From positions 1 to 25,284 of the forward strand of contig MCBC01000004.1 in assembly GCA_001723855.1 (NCBI GenBank): DNA of 25,284 nucleotides, given 5' to 3'. The DNA comes from Candidatus Altarchaeales archaeon WOR_SM1_86-2. Its GTDB lineage: Archaea; Altiarchaeota; Altiarchaeia; IMC4; MCBC01. Each line of letters begins with the position of its first letter. Position 1 is the first letter of the stretch. Shown here piece by piece: positions 1-7,458 of this stretch. The notes beneath the pieces are model-generated. The model worked only from the letters and a program-made list of their open reading frames with translations. It did no database searches and was not told the origin of the DNA. A program made the translations under genes and the position numbers.

Positions 1-448
1 GTTCAAGTAACTTGATATTCGTAATCTCCCTGATCAATGGAGAAGAAACAAAATCAAGTTTAATCTTCCTTATCTCGGATTCAACATCATCTGCAATTTC
101 TCTTGCAACTTTTTCGGTGAGTCCCGTACCAGCGGTTTCTTTAAGCAGCGAAGTTGCTATCTTTTCCTTATTGAATCGCTGCATAACCCGCTTGGATGTT
201 CTGACCATCAGGGTTCTGCCGTAGATGTAGTTTTCTGCAATCTCGGGATTTAATTCCTTGAGGGCATCATAAACCATCTTCTGTATCTCATGGGTAGGGA
301 TGCCGTCATAAACCCTTTCAGAAACCATCTCAGCCACAACCCCTGCCAGAACATCGGACGCGCCAGAATTTTTGCATGAAGCGATTATCTTCCTGGTATC
401 GAAATCCTCCAGTGTATTGTTATTTTTTACAACCTTCATTCTCTTCAT
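1..448 (-). CDS. nrdD: Anaerobic ribonucleoside-triphosphate reductase, N-terminal part (partial)
   Basis: The frame is open from an ATG at 448 to the left edge, giving about 149 codons. The product starts MKRMKVVKNNNTLEDFD. It contains two ATP-cone-like modules. The first covers about residues 4-75 (DTRKIIASC, then EMVSERVYDGIPTHEIQKMV). The second covers about residues 78-148 (TSKRVMQRFNKEKIATSLL, then FVSSPLIREITNIKLLE). Paired ATP-cones followed by 'PLIREI.N.KLLE' are typical of the N-terminus of archaeal oxygen-sensitive glycyl-radical ribonucleotide reductases, where they sense ATP/dATP. The catalytic and glycyl-radical parts lie outside the window, so the NrdD call rests on the N-terminus alone. 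An alternative start is the second ATG at 439. A nearby insertion sequence ends about 100 bp upstream and may have separated the gene from its former upstream neighbour. Confidence 0.72.
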   Translation of the reverse strand, partial: MKRMKVVKNNNTLEDFDTRKIIASCKNSGASDVLAGVVAEMVSERVYDGIPTHEIQKMVYDALKELNPEIAENYIYGRTLMVRTSKRVMQRFNKEKIATSLLKETAGTGLTEKVAREIADDVESEIRKIKLDFVSSPLIREITNIKLLE

Positions 449-502
449 ATTTCCGTTAATTCTGTTAAAAAATCCTAAAATTGCCCTAAAATCGATTAAA
501 TT

Positions 503-517
503 TCTTTAAATATAAAT
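503..517 (-). promoter_or_regulatory. Candidate TATA box for the nrdD-like gene
   Basis: On the minus strand the stretch reads atttatatttaaag, a good match to an archaeal TATA box. It lies about 55-70 bp upstream of the ATG at 448, so transcription would begin near 480 with a short leader. It sits outside the insertion sequence, so the insertion should not have removed the core promoter. This is inferred from sequence only. Confidence 0.4.
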
Positions 518-542
518 GCTATTCAAACCCTAAAAATTATCG

Positions 543-550
543 AATTTTTT
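543..550. repeat. Left copy of 8-bp target site duplication
   Basis: The bases aatttttt directly abut the left end of the insertion sequence. The same eight bases follow its right end at 2022-2029. An 8-bp duplication fits IS families such as ISH6 and IS256. The site is a T-run, so the exact edges could shift by a base. Confidence 0.7.
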
Positions 551-582
551 GGTGCTGTTCAAAAATAGCATGAAATTTGAAA
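551..582 (+). repeat. Left terminal inverted repeat of the insertion sequence
   Basis: This 32-bp end begins ggtgctgttcaaaaatagca. It matches the reverse complement of 1990-2021 at 27 of 32 positions. The mismatches are a GC/CG swap near the tip, one A/G in the middle, and two bases near the inner edge. Confidence 0.85.
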
Positions 583-650
583 TGTATTTATAATAGACAA
601 TTAACATTAGAACTTACTTGACTATTTTATAATACTCTAAAGAGTTAAAA

Positions 651-1859
651 TTACCATTTCAGGAGGCAAATATTCAGAAGATATTCAAGAGGCTTTGGCG
701 ACCAGTTGGACCAGATGTGCTTTATTCGTCCCGAAATCCCACCTATTACTCTTTCGATTGGATTTGTCGTGTCATGTATTATCCTTTCCGTAAGTGCGAG
801 TTCTGCAAATGTTATCGCATTGTCTTTTGCATTTTCCAGAAACTTCACAATTTTACCGTATCCCTCAGATCTCAACAAATCAACAATATTCGTTAACTCT
901 TCTTTAGTTTTGTTTATCCTCCATTCCAGCCTGTGCATATTTTTATCCTTTAGGTGCTTTGCGACCGAGTTTCTCAGAGTGCAAATAGCAGAGGTTAGAG
1001 GCGTCATGAATCGCTTTCTATCCTCATTGCTCACGCCATGCTTCCAAAGATAGTATGATACTCTCCTGATGATGTGTGGGGTAGATCTTTGTTTGAGTTT
1101 TATGTAATCGAAGGCTTCAATTAAATCCTCTTGGCCATCGCTTATCAGTACAGTATCGTCATTCACAACTCCCAATTCTTTAACCTCTTTACCTATCGTA
1201 TCCCATTTCTCATTCACAGATACGGTTATGGGCGTCACGCCTTTCGTTTTTGTTTTAGTTCCGATTACCACTCTGATTAGATTCTTTTTCGATTTAGTAC
1301 TGTGGGACTTTGATTCATCACCAAAAAGACAATCCATTGTAATGCCTTTACAATTTTCCTTTATCTTTTCTTTAGCAAGTTTGCCTTCCTCTTCTATCGC
1401 ATTTTGTATTGTGCCTATTGACACCTTAACATTCAGGAGATCCAGCAGATACTCTTGCTCTTCCCTACGACTTAAAGAAGTCGCAAGATTGGCCATTTTC
1501 ATTTTGAGAGAAGCTGCAACTCTTTGCTTATCTTTTAGACCCAAATACCCGATGATTGGTGTTGATATATCTCCAGACTGCTTATCTCTTACTTGAATCG
1601 GTTTAATTCTAATTGCGCCCAATTCGGTTTTAAGTGTTCTATTTTCTTTTGTCGCGTATCGTTTGAAGTTGAAATCTTGATTATTTCGTGAATACTTCTC
1701 ACCACACATAGTGTTTATGAGGTGGTCCGGGATGGCATTAACAATTGCTTGTAGCACTTCCCGTGGAATTTCTACCTTTCGTATTTCATTTACTATAGCA
1801 TCTACTGGCACCGTATCAGGCATCCCATTGGATGCATCAATAACTACTCTTATGTCCAT
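651..1859 (-). CDS. DDE transposase of the insertion sequence (ISH6/IS256-like)
   Basis: The frame is intact, 402 residues, starting at an ATG. The N-terminal half contains the module 'LGAIRIKPIQV..PIIGYLGL' followed by 'SLSRREEQEYLLDLL..VSIGTIQNAI', a pattern seen in ISH6/ISKra4/UPF0236-type transposases. Candidate catalytic acids are Asp176 or Asp181 (MDCLFGDESK), Asp241 (VLISDGQEDL) and Glu369 (NPIERVIGGISGRIKHIWSN). The C-terminal 'N-x-IER..R.K..WS..PLEYLL' block is typical of the last catalytic Glu region in mutator-type DDE enzymes. It is the only gene between the inverted repeats. The exact family and the first catalytic Asp are uncertain. Plus-strand open frames inside it are shadows. 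Confidence 0.82.
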   Translation of the reverse strand: MDIRVVIDASNGMPDTVPVDAIVNEIRKVEIPREVLQAIVNAIPDHLINTMCGEKYSRNNQDFNFKRYATKENRTLKTELGAIRIKPIQVRDKQSGDISTPIIGYLGLKDKQRVAASLKMKMANLATSLSRREEQEYLLDLLNVKVSIGTIQNAIEEEGKLAKEKIKENCKGITMDCLFGDESKSHSTKSKKNLIRVVIGTKTKTKGVTPITVSVNEKWDTIGKEVKELGVVNDDTVLISDGQEDLIEAFDYIKLKQRSTPHIIRRVSYYLWKHGVSNEDRKRFMTPLTSAICTLRNSVAKHLKDKNMHRLEWRINKTKEELTNIVDLLRSEGYGKIVKFLENAKDNAITFAELALTERIIHDTTNPIERVIGGISGRIKHIWSNWSPKPLEYLLNICLLKW

Positions 1860-1989
1860 TTATGGCTCATTACAAATGAGACTGCATTATGGACAATATC
1901 AGAGTTTAAATTATCTTCTGGCTAAATACTAACCTCATTTAGGACGCTACTGATAACGATTTTAATATATTTCCGTCTATGGCCATCGG

Positions 1990-2021
1990 TTTAGAATTTC
2001 ATGCCATTTTTGAACACGACC
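1990..2021 (-). repeat. Right terminal inverted repeat of the insertion sequence
   Basis: Reading inward on the minus strand it begins ggtcgtgttcaaaaatggca, pairing with the left end at 551-582. It lies about 130 bp upstream of the transposase start, so the transposase promoter should be between the two. Confidence 0.85.
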
Positions 2022-2029
2022 AATTTTTT
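2022..2029. repeat. Right copy of 8-bp target site duplication
   Basis: The bases aatttttt immediately follow the right inverted repeat and match 543-550. The stop codon of the broken aspartate dehydrogenase gene is only 14 bp further right, so the insertion landed just past its 3' end. Confidence 0.7.
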
Positions 2030-2042
2030 TCAATAAAACGGG

Positions 2043-2688
2043 TTAAGTTCCAACCTTCACTGCTTCAGTTATCCTCTTTAATGTAGCGATTGCAGAAAGT
2101 GCCGCAAGATAAGAGGTCTTCGGATTCCGGGGAGAGGGAACATTCTCAACTCTTGTTTTCAATTCACCGAAATCTCCCCGCACGGAAATCTCATGGATAT
2201 TATTCTTTACTTTCGGGTCGGCAATAATCCTGACCTTTGTCTTATCCAAACCGATTCCTGCCAAACTTAAAGTCGCGGCTACATTCACATTCGCGGGGAA
2301 TTTCCTGACCGCTTCTCTTGCAGGACCTTCATACAATACGGTTTTTTTGTTTGCATCAACCCCTAAACCCCCTGGATTTTTTGTTGTTGTGAGGGTAACG
2401 GATTCTACGGCTGCGATATTTGCGGATTTAACCCCATCTATGCCAGCGATCGCACCTGAAGGTATGTAAATTTTCAACCCTTTCTTTTCTGCCGCCAAAA
2501 TCATAGTTAAGGAATTCATCGAAGCTGGTTGTGAATCTTATGTCCCCCATTATATTCGCGGGCAATAAATAAAAACCGTCTTCACATATATCAAAAACCC
2601 CTGCTATTTCACAATCCGCGGTTCCGTTATAAACAGCCTCTACTATTATCCTCCCTATGTTCCCGCAGCCTATGACACCTATCCTCAT
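2043..2688 (-). pseudogene. nadX: L-aspartate dehydrogenase, frameshifted with an internal deletion
   Basis: Two minus-strand frames together resemble L-aspartate dehydrogenase, which makes iminoaspartate for NAD synthesis. The first (from ATG 2688) starts MRIGVIGCGNIGRIIVEA, a Rossmann NAD-binding site, and stays family-like to about SFDEFLN (near 2503). The second frame continues with ILAAEKKGLKIYIPSGAIAG, then NVNVAATLSLAGIG, the His-bearing NIHEI, and ENVPSPRNPKTSYLAALSAI, ending at 2043. Compared with my memory of the Archaeoglobus and Thermotoga enzymes (about 236-241 residues), roughly 45 residues are missing between the two parts. These should include the 'VEAASQEAV' substrate-site segment and the 'STGAFAD' segment. 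Loss of that core plus the frame change points to an inactive gene. An assembly error is possible, but a single-base error alone would not restore the missing segment. Confidence 0.82.
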
Positions 2689-2718
2689 TTTTATTTGTTA
2701 CTCTTGATATTATAAAAT

Positions 2719-3513
2719 ATGAGCAAGAAAAAAGAAAAAGAGCGAAATGAAGAAGAAGCAGCACAAGAAGTTAGAGGTAAAGCATTTACGCTCCTGAAGG
2801 AAATTGGAGAGGTTATTGTCATAATTTTTGTGATATTGCTGGTACTGCGGTTGGCTTTTGGGCCCACTGCCGGACTGATGCCGATGGTGGGGGTTGAATC
2901 CGGGAGTATGGAACACCACAGCGATTCATGGGAAATATGGCTTAAATCCCATGGTTTATCCGAAACCGAAATAGAAAAATTTCCTTTTCAGGATGGTTTT
3001 AACACAGGGGATATGATCGTGACCCGGTGGGGTGAAGTAAAACTAGGGGATGTTATAATATTCAAGCGGGATCTGGGGCATTGGAGGGGAAATGAACCCC
3101 CGCTCATTCATAGAGTCGTCGGGATTGTTGAGATCAGAAACTGGGAGGTTAAAAGTATCAGCGGGACAACTGACTGTATAGACAAACAGATTTATACAAC
3201 CCATATTCCCCTTGTCAGGGATTGCGCATCGGCAGACCAATGCTTGTACCCGGATCCAGAAAGATACCAGAACCAGGAGACAAACGCCGGGAACTTCACC
3301 CTTTATGTAACAAAAGGTGACAATAATCGTGTTTCTGACCAGTGCGGGAATTTAGCATATCCTGTTACCGCTCAACAGGTAATCACAAAGGCATGGCTCA
3401 GGATTCCAAAAATCGGATATCTGATCATTTGGAAGTGGCAAATAATCCCTGCCATTATCATAATCCTTATAATTGCGTATGGAATATTTGAATATAGAGG
3501 TAAGAAGCGATAG
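2719..3513 (+). CDS. Signal peptidase I, archaeal/ER type
   Basis: This 264-residue membrane protease would remove signal peptides from secreted proteins. The N-terminus is highly charged (MSKKKEKERNEEEA). It is followed by a membrane helix at about 31-47. The catalytic box VESGSMEH places the nucleophile at Ser63. The second box PPLIHRVVGI has His131 where bacterial enzymes have Lys, as in archaeal and eukaryotic Sec11. The third box TKGDNNRVSDQ supplies Asp201 and Asp207. Between the boxes is an insert with several cysteines (153, 169, 175, 208), perhaps for disulfides outside the cell. A second membrane helix at about 241-257 ends the protein, with a basic tail. The start is divergent from the aspartate dehydrogenase remnant, only 30 bp away. 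The polymerase gene follows after 11 bp and is probably co-transcribed. Confidence 0.9.
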   Translation: MSKKKEKERNEEEAAQEVRGKAFTLLKEIGEVIVIIFVILLVLRLAFGPTAGLMPMVGVESGSMEHHSDSWEIWLKSHGLSETEIEKFPFQDGFNTGDMIVTRWGEVKLGDVIIFKRDLGHWRGNEPPLIHRVVGIVEIRNWEVKSISGTTDCIDKQIYTTHIPLVRDCASADQCLYPDPERYQNQETNAGNFTLYVTKGDNNRVSDQCGNLAYPVTAQQVITKAWLRIPKIGYLIIWKWQIIPAIIIILIIAYGIFEYRGKKR

Positions 3514-3524
3514 ACAAGATAAAA

Positions 3525-5873
3525 ATGAAAACTCTTTTAGATGCCGACTACATCACCAGGGACGATAAAGCCGTTGTCAGATTATTCTATAAGGATTCCG
3601 GGAAGGGCAGGTATGTCGAAGAAATAACTGATTTTGAGCCGTACTTCTATATGATTCCGGAGGATCGGGACAGGGGGGGCGTGGATGCTTTGAAAGAGAG
3701 ATTGATGCATGAAAAAGTTGTGAGGATCGAGGAGAAGGAGATGACCGATTTAAATAAAAAAATCACCGCTCTCAAGGTTATTGCAAAACACCCTAAATAT
3801 GTTCCCGAATTAAGAGAACTGAATGTTCCCGGCTTAAAGGAGGTTAGAGAGGCGGACATACCATTTGCGCATCGCTACCTCATCAACTCCGGCTTAATCC
3901 CGATGGAAAACGCCGAAGATGTCGGGTTGCGGATCGCGGCAGTTGATATTGAAACCTATAACGCTCACGGTGAACCAAAAGCAGAAAGAGACCCCGCGGT
4001 TGTAATATCCTATGCGGATTCCCAGGGTATGGAAAGGGTCTGGACGTTTACTAAAGATGATTTTGATAATAAACTTTTTAAAAAAAATAAAGAAGAATTT
4101 GTAATCTTAAAAAACGAAAGCGAGATTATTAAAGCACTGATAGAAACGGTAAAAACCCGGCACATTGATCTGATCGTTTCCTACAATGGAGATAACTTTG
4201 ATTTCCCATACCTAAGAACGAGATGCGAAAAACTGGGCATCAAACTTGCTCTTGGAGTGGATGACAGTGAAGTAAAACTGGAGCGAAGGGGGATGAATCT
4301 CGGTGCGAGGGTAAGGGGACGCCCACATGTTGATTTATTCCCGGTTTGCAGGCGGGTCTTTAATCTGCCCCGCTACACTCTTGAGTATGTATATGAAGCG
4401 ATTTTTGGTGAAAAAAAAGAAGACGTTGATGCAATGAAAATCCATAAATACTGGGAGTCGTATAAGGAAAATCCAGAAGACTTTGAGATGCTTTTATCAT
4501 ATTCCCTCAGTGATGCAGTCTCGACTTTAAGAATCGCTCACACCCTTTTACCCCTGCAGTATGAACTTTCCAGAATTGTTCGCCAGCCGGTTTATGAAGC
4601 ATCAAGGGCAGGGTCCGGACAGATGGTCGAGCATTTGCTCATTGAGAATGCATACAGGACGAATATCCTGGTCCCGAACAAACCCCCGGATCGAGAGGTA
4701 AGAATGAGGGAAAGACAAACTTATGTTGGGGCGTATGTTGTCGATCCGGTGAAGGGAATCCACGAAAATATAGTTCTGTTTGACTTTCGTTCCCTCTATC
4801 CCAGCGTTATCATCTCCTACAATATTGACCCGGGGACGCTTGACTGCGACTGCTGTGCAGATTCTGATTTTAAAAAGTTAGATATAAAGAATCATTTTTG
4901 CAAGAAAAAGAAGGGATTTATCCCTGAGATTTTAGGATGTTTAATTAAAAGAAGAATTGAAATAAAGGGGAAATTGAAGAATGAAACAAATATCGAAAGG
5001 AAAAAACTGTTGGATGTTAAACAGCAGGCGGTTAAACTGCTTGCAAATTCATTCTATGGCTATACTGGATTTCCGAGAGCAAGGTGGTACTGCAGAGAAT
5101 GCGCATCCGCCACCACCGCCCTTGGAAGACGGTACATTCATATGGCCGTTAGTGAAGCAGAAAGTTTCGGGTTTAGAGTTGTTTATGGAGACACGGACTC
5201 AATCTTTATCACCCAGGTTAATGAACCCGATAAGGAAAAGATCAAGAGCAATGCTCAGAAATTTCTTAAAAAGATTAACTCTGCTCTCCCTGAGGAGATG
5301 GAACTGGAATTCGAAGGCTTTTATCCAAGGGGAATTTTTGTGACAAAGAAAAGGTACGCTTTGATGGATGAGGAGACAAACCTTACGGTTAAGGGTTTAG
5401 AGACCAGAAGGAGAGATTGGGCAAATGTTGCAAAGGTTACGCAACAGAAGGTTTTGAACACCATCCTCCTGGATAATGATCCGGAAAAAGCCGCAGAGAT
5501 CGTGAAGGGTGTCGTTGATGATATCAGGGAGGGGAATGTTGAGATGGACGATCTTGTAATAAACACCCGCCTTACCCGCAAAATCGGAGAGTATGTTTCC
5601 ATTGGCCCGCACGTCATGGCTGCTAAAAGGGCCCAGAAGATGGGTATGGATGTGGACGAAGGAGATATAATCCCATATATAATCACAAGGAAAGGGGGGA
5701 GCATAAGTGATAAAGCACGGGTTGCAAACTTTGTTGAACCCGGAGATTATGATGCAAATTATTATATCGATAACCAGGTGATTCCGGCCGTGATGAGGGT
5801 TTTCGAGGCGCTGAACATAGGAAAGGATGAACTGAAAGGATTAGGAAGGCAGATGACTCTGGGGGGTTTTTGA
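3525..5873 (+). CDS. polB: Family B replicative DNA polymerase
   Basis: The 782-residue protein is a standard-length archaeal family B polymerase with 3'-5' proofreading. Exonuclease motifs are Exo I DIETYN (Asp141, Glu143), Exo II YNGDNFDFPYL (Asp226) and Exo III YSLSDAV (Tyr326, Asp330). Polymerase motifs are A DFRSLYPSVI (Asp420), B KLLANSFYG (from Lys504) and C YGDTDS (Asp556, Asp558). KKRYA and GLETRRRDWA follow in the thumb/palm region. All key residues are present, so it should be active. The last residues, QMTLGGF, resemble a PIP box for binding the PCNA clamp. No intein interrupts motifs A-C. The start ATG follows 'gataaaa' without a clear Shine-Dalgarno sequence, 11 bp after the signal peptidase gene. 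Confidence 0.96.
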   Translation: MKTLLDADYITRDDKAVVRLFYKDSGKGRYVEEITDFEPYFYMIPEDRDRGGVDALKERLMHEKVVRIEEKEMTDLNKKITALKVIAKHPKYVPELRELNVPGLKEVREADIPFAHRYLINSGLIPMENAEDVGLRIAAVDIETYNAHGEPKAERDPAVVISYADSQGMERVWTFTKDDFDNKLFKKNKEEFVILKNESEIIKALIETVKTRHIDLIVSYNGDNFDFPYLRTRCEKLGIKLALGVDDSEVKLERRGMNLGARVRGRPHVDLFPVCRRVFNLPRYTLEYVYEAIFGEKKEDVDAMKIHKYWESYKENPEDFEMLLSYSLSDAVSTLRIAHTLLPLQYELSRIVRQPVYEASRAGSGQMVEHLLIENAYRTNILVPNKPPDREVRMRERQTYVGAYVVDPVKGIHENIVLFDFRSLYPSVIISYNIDPGTLDCDCCADSDFKKLDIKNHFCKKKKGFIPEILGCLIKRRIEIKGKLKNETNIERKKLLDVKQQAVKLLANSFYGYTGFPRARWYCRECASATTALGRRYIHMAVSEAESFGFRVVYGDTDSIFITQVNEPDKEKIKSNAQKFLKKINSALPEEMELEFEGFYPRGIFVTKKRYALMDEETNLTVKGLETRRRDWANVAKVTQQKVLNTILLDNDPEKAAEIVKGVVDDIREGNVEMDDLVINTRLTRKIGEYVSIGPHVMAAKRAQKMGMDVDEGDIIPYIITRKGGSISDKARVANFVEPGDYDANYYIDNQVIPAVMRVFEALNIGKDELKGLGRQMTLGGF

Positions 5874-5922
5874 TTTTTATTGTAATCAAACTATATGTTT
5901 TTTCTGTTTAAATACTTGTTCT
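5874..5922. terminator. Candidate bidirectional T-rich termination region
   Basis: This short gap separates the convergent polB and DUF116-like genes. The plus strand has ttttgatttttattg just after polB. The minus strand is A/T-rich on leaving the opposite gene. Archaeal termination commonly uses T-runs. No strong hairpin was seen, so confidence is low. Confidence 0.35.
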
Positions 5923-6561
5923 TTATTTCCCCATCCTCTCGTAAACCTCATCAAGATCGGCATCGGTCTCAACACAGCCCTCCTTGAGAAGCAGTACAGC
6001 CTGTGATGGTATTCCTTTCTTTTCCAGTTCAAGCATGCCCCAGTAAGCCTCATAGGGACATGCCACACCCAGCACAGCTTTTGGTTTGTGTTTGCTGATT
6101 ATCCTCTTTATAAAACTTCCGCCGGTGATTACGAAGGTTTTTCCGTATCCCAATTCATTTGCTTTCTTTTTGATCTCGCAGACCTTACATCTGTTGCATT
6201 CGATACACTTTATCCCGTCAAAAGAACTCATCTTTGCCGGGCACTCAAGTGATCTGAGACACTGGGGCAGGATAACAATCCTGTCTTCATACTTTACTGA
6301 ATCAAAATCATCCTTCATCAATACATTCCTTATCTCTACCGCTACTATTTCAACCATTCTGTCATTGCCGCCAAAAAATGAGATTATTCGTTTTGCAGGG
6401 ATATAAAATGAATCCAGGATGAACAGCACAAAACCGGAAAATATCATCCTTTTTCTTTTATAAGTTATGTAAGCAAAGATCAGCCCGAGCACTATAACTA
6501 TTAAGATTATTACAATAACTGCCACAAAGATCCTGCCCAAAAGGTCATACGGGATTTCCAT
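5923..6561 (-). CDS. DUF116-like membrane-anchored cysteine-rich protein
   Basis: This is a 212-residue protein of unknown function. An N-terminal membrane helix spans about residues 10-33, followed by a basic stretch YKRKR. The soluble part has many cysteines: Cys101 (ILPQCLRSLECP) and Cys107, then a tight run Cys119-x2-Cys122-x2-Cys125-x2-Cys128 (CIECNRCKVC), and later Cys168 (GVACPYEAYWG) and Cys196 (LKEGCVETD). The order 'LPQCLR...CP', 'C-x2-C-x2-C', 'GVACPYE' matches my memory of the DUF116 family in archaea and anaerobic bacteria, thought to bind an Fe-S cluster. It lies downstream of the TatD-like gene on the same strand, about 100 bp away. The gap between them is T-rich on the plus strand and may hold its own promoter. 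Confidence 0.75.
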   Translation of the reverse strand: MEIPYDLLGRIFVAVIVIILIVIVLGLIFAYITYKRKRMIFSGFVLFILDSFYIPAKRIISFFGGNDRMVEIVAVEIRNVLMKDDFDSVKYEDRIVILPQCLRSLECPAKMSSFDGIKCIECNRCKVCEIKKKANELGYGKTFVITGGSFIKRIISKHKPKAVLGVACPYEAYWGMLELEKKGIPSQAVLLLKEGCVETDADLDEVYERMGK

Positions 6562-6663
6562 TGTTTTTTATTTTTGACTTAAGTAGGCTTGAACGGATTT
6601 TCGTTTGTCTGACGGTCCAAGTTTTTTTCAATTTGAATTTTTTGCCTTTATTTTCATTCATTT

Positions 6664-7413
6664 TTAAATATTAAAAAATTCCTTTGTGTTGGAGGTTGTA
6701 ATTTCTTCAACATCACCAATATCAACACCTTTGATCTCGGCGATTTTTTCAGCACTAAGTTTAATATTTACCGGCTCATTTCTCGTTCTTGGAACCGGCG
6801 AAAGATAGGGGGCGTCGGTCTCTAAAACTATCGATTCGAGAGGAAGTTCACCAACAAGTTTCTGTTTCATTTTAGAGTATATTATCGATGTTGGAACAGA
6901 AATCAAACATCCAATGGATATTGCATCAAGTGCCTGCTTTGCTGTTCCAGAGAAACAGTGAAGAACTGCCTTCTTGCTCCCCTCCGTTAACATCCGAACA
7001 ATATCCTCCTCTGCATCTCTTGAGTGAACAACCAGCGGCAGTAACAGCTCGTCTGACAGGAGAATAAATTTTTTAAAATTTTCCCTCTCAACCATGTGTT
7101 TTTCCTTCTCCCTGACCCAGTAATAATCCAGCCCAACCTCCCCGATTCCGATAATTTCATTTCTATGTTTCTTAATCAGCTCTATTCTCCCGTCAACCAC
7201 CTCTTCGCTCAATTCCGTTGGGGGCAAACCGATGGTTGTATGGATATTATCAAACCGGGTTGCTAATTCTAATGAGTTCTTAACCTTACCCTGGTCTGTA
7301 TCAACAAATGAATTTATTACCGCGATACCCGCTTCTTTTGCACTTTTAATTACAGCACCCCTGTCTTTATCGAACTGTTTAAAATCGAGATGAGCATGAG
7401 TGTCAATCAGCAT
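6664..7413 (-). CDS. tatD: TatD-family metal-dependent hydrolase (putative DNase)
   Basis: The 249-residue protein has the TatD amidohydrolase-fold pattern. Metal-site residues are His6 and His8 (LIDTHAHLD), Glu92 (GIGEVGLDYYW), His130 (PLVVHSRDA), His152 (VLHCFSG) and Asp200 (VLETDAPYLSP). Family members have been reported as 3'-5' exonucleases or deoxyribonucleases acting in DNA quality control; the substrate here is inferred only. The family's usual 'GxHPH' segment reads GLPPTEL here (residues 62-68), so its His is absent. The start codon is 45 bp from that of glmS on the other strand, so the two share a divergent promoter region. Confidence 0.88.
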   Translation of the reverse strand: MLIDTHAHLDFKQFDKDRGAVIKSAKEAGIAVINSFVDTDQGKVKNSLELATRFDNIHTTIGLPPTELSEEVVDGRIELIKKHRNEIIGIGEVGLDYYWVREKEKHMVERENFKKFILLSDELLLPLVVHSRDAEEDIVRMLTEGSKKAVLHCFSGTAKQALDAISIGCLISVPTSIIYSKMKQKLVGELPLESIVLETDAPYLSPVPRTRNEPVNIKLSAEKIAEIKGVDIGDVEEITTSNTKEFFNI

Positions 7414-7458
7414 TTTATCTTTTATTTATTTTACTTTGATTCATTAAATAATAAGGAA
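7414..7458. promoter_or_regulatory. Divergent promoter region between tatD and glmS
   Basis: The 45-bp gap is almost all A/T. On the plus strand 'tttattttac' at about 7424-7433 lies some 30 bp before the glmS ATG. On the minus strand 'tatttaat' lies about 35 bp before the tatD ATG. Both spacings would give transcripts with little or no leader. For glmS, 'ataagga' just before the ATG is a weak possible ribosome-binding site. Confidence 0.4.

Larger units (their letters stand above)
551..2021 (-). mobile_element. Complete insertion sequence, about 1.47 kb, ISH6-like
   Basis: The element starts GGT and ends ACC. It has imperfect 32-bp terminal inverted repeats at 551-582 and 1990-2021 with 27 of 32 positions matching by eye; both share the core tgttcaaaaat. 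It is flanked by the 8-bp direct repeat aatttttt. A single transposase gene (651-1859, minus strand) fills it. One-ORF layout, about 1.45 kb length, GGT ends and an 8-bp duplication all resemble ISH6-family elements, but the family was not confirmed by search. The insertion lies in the space between the broken aspartate dehydrogenase gene and the nrdD-like gene, both on the minus strand. Intact ends, duplication and open frame suggest a fairly recent insertion. Confidence 0.85.

Noticed and set aside
706..1596. Plus-strand open frames opposite the transposase
   Set aside because: They are antisense to a well-supported transposase, lack recognisable motifs and have no start context.
7390..7458. 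Longer GlmS from 7390
   Set aside because: It would bury the essential N-terminal Cys and overlap tatD; MCGIVGYVG at 7459 is the standard start.
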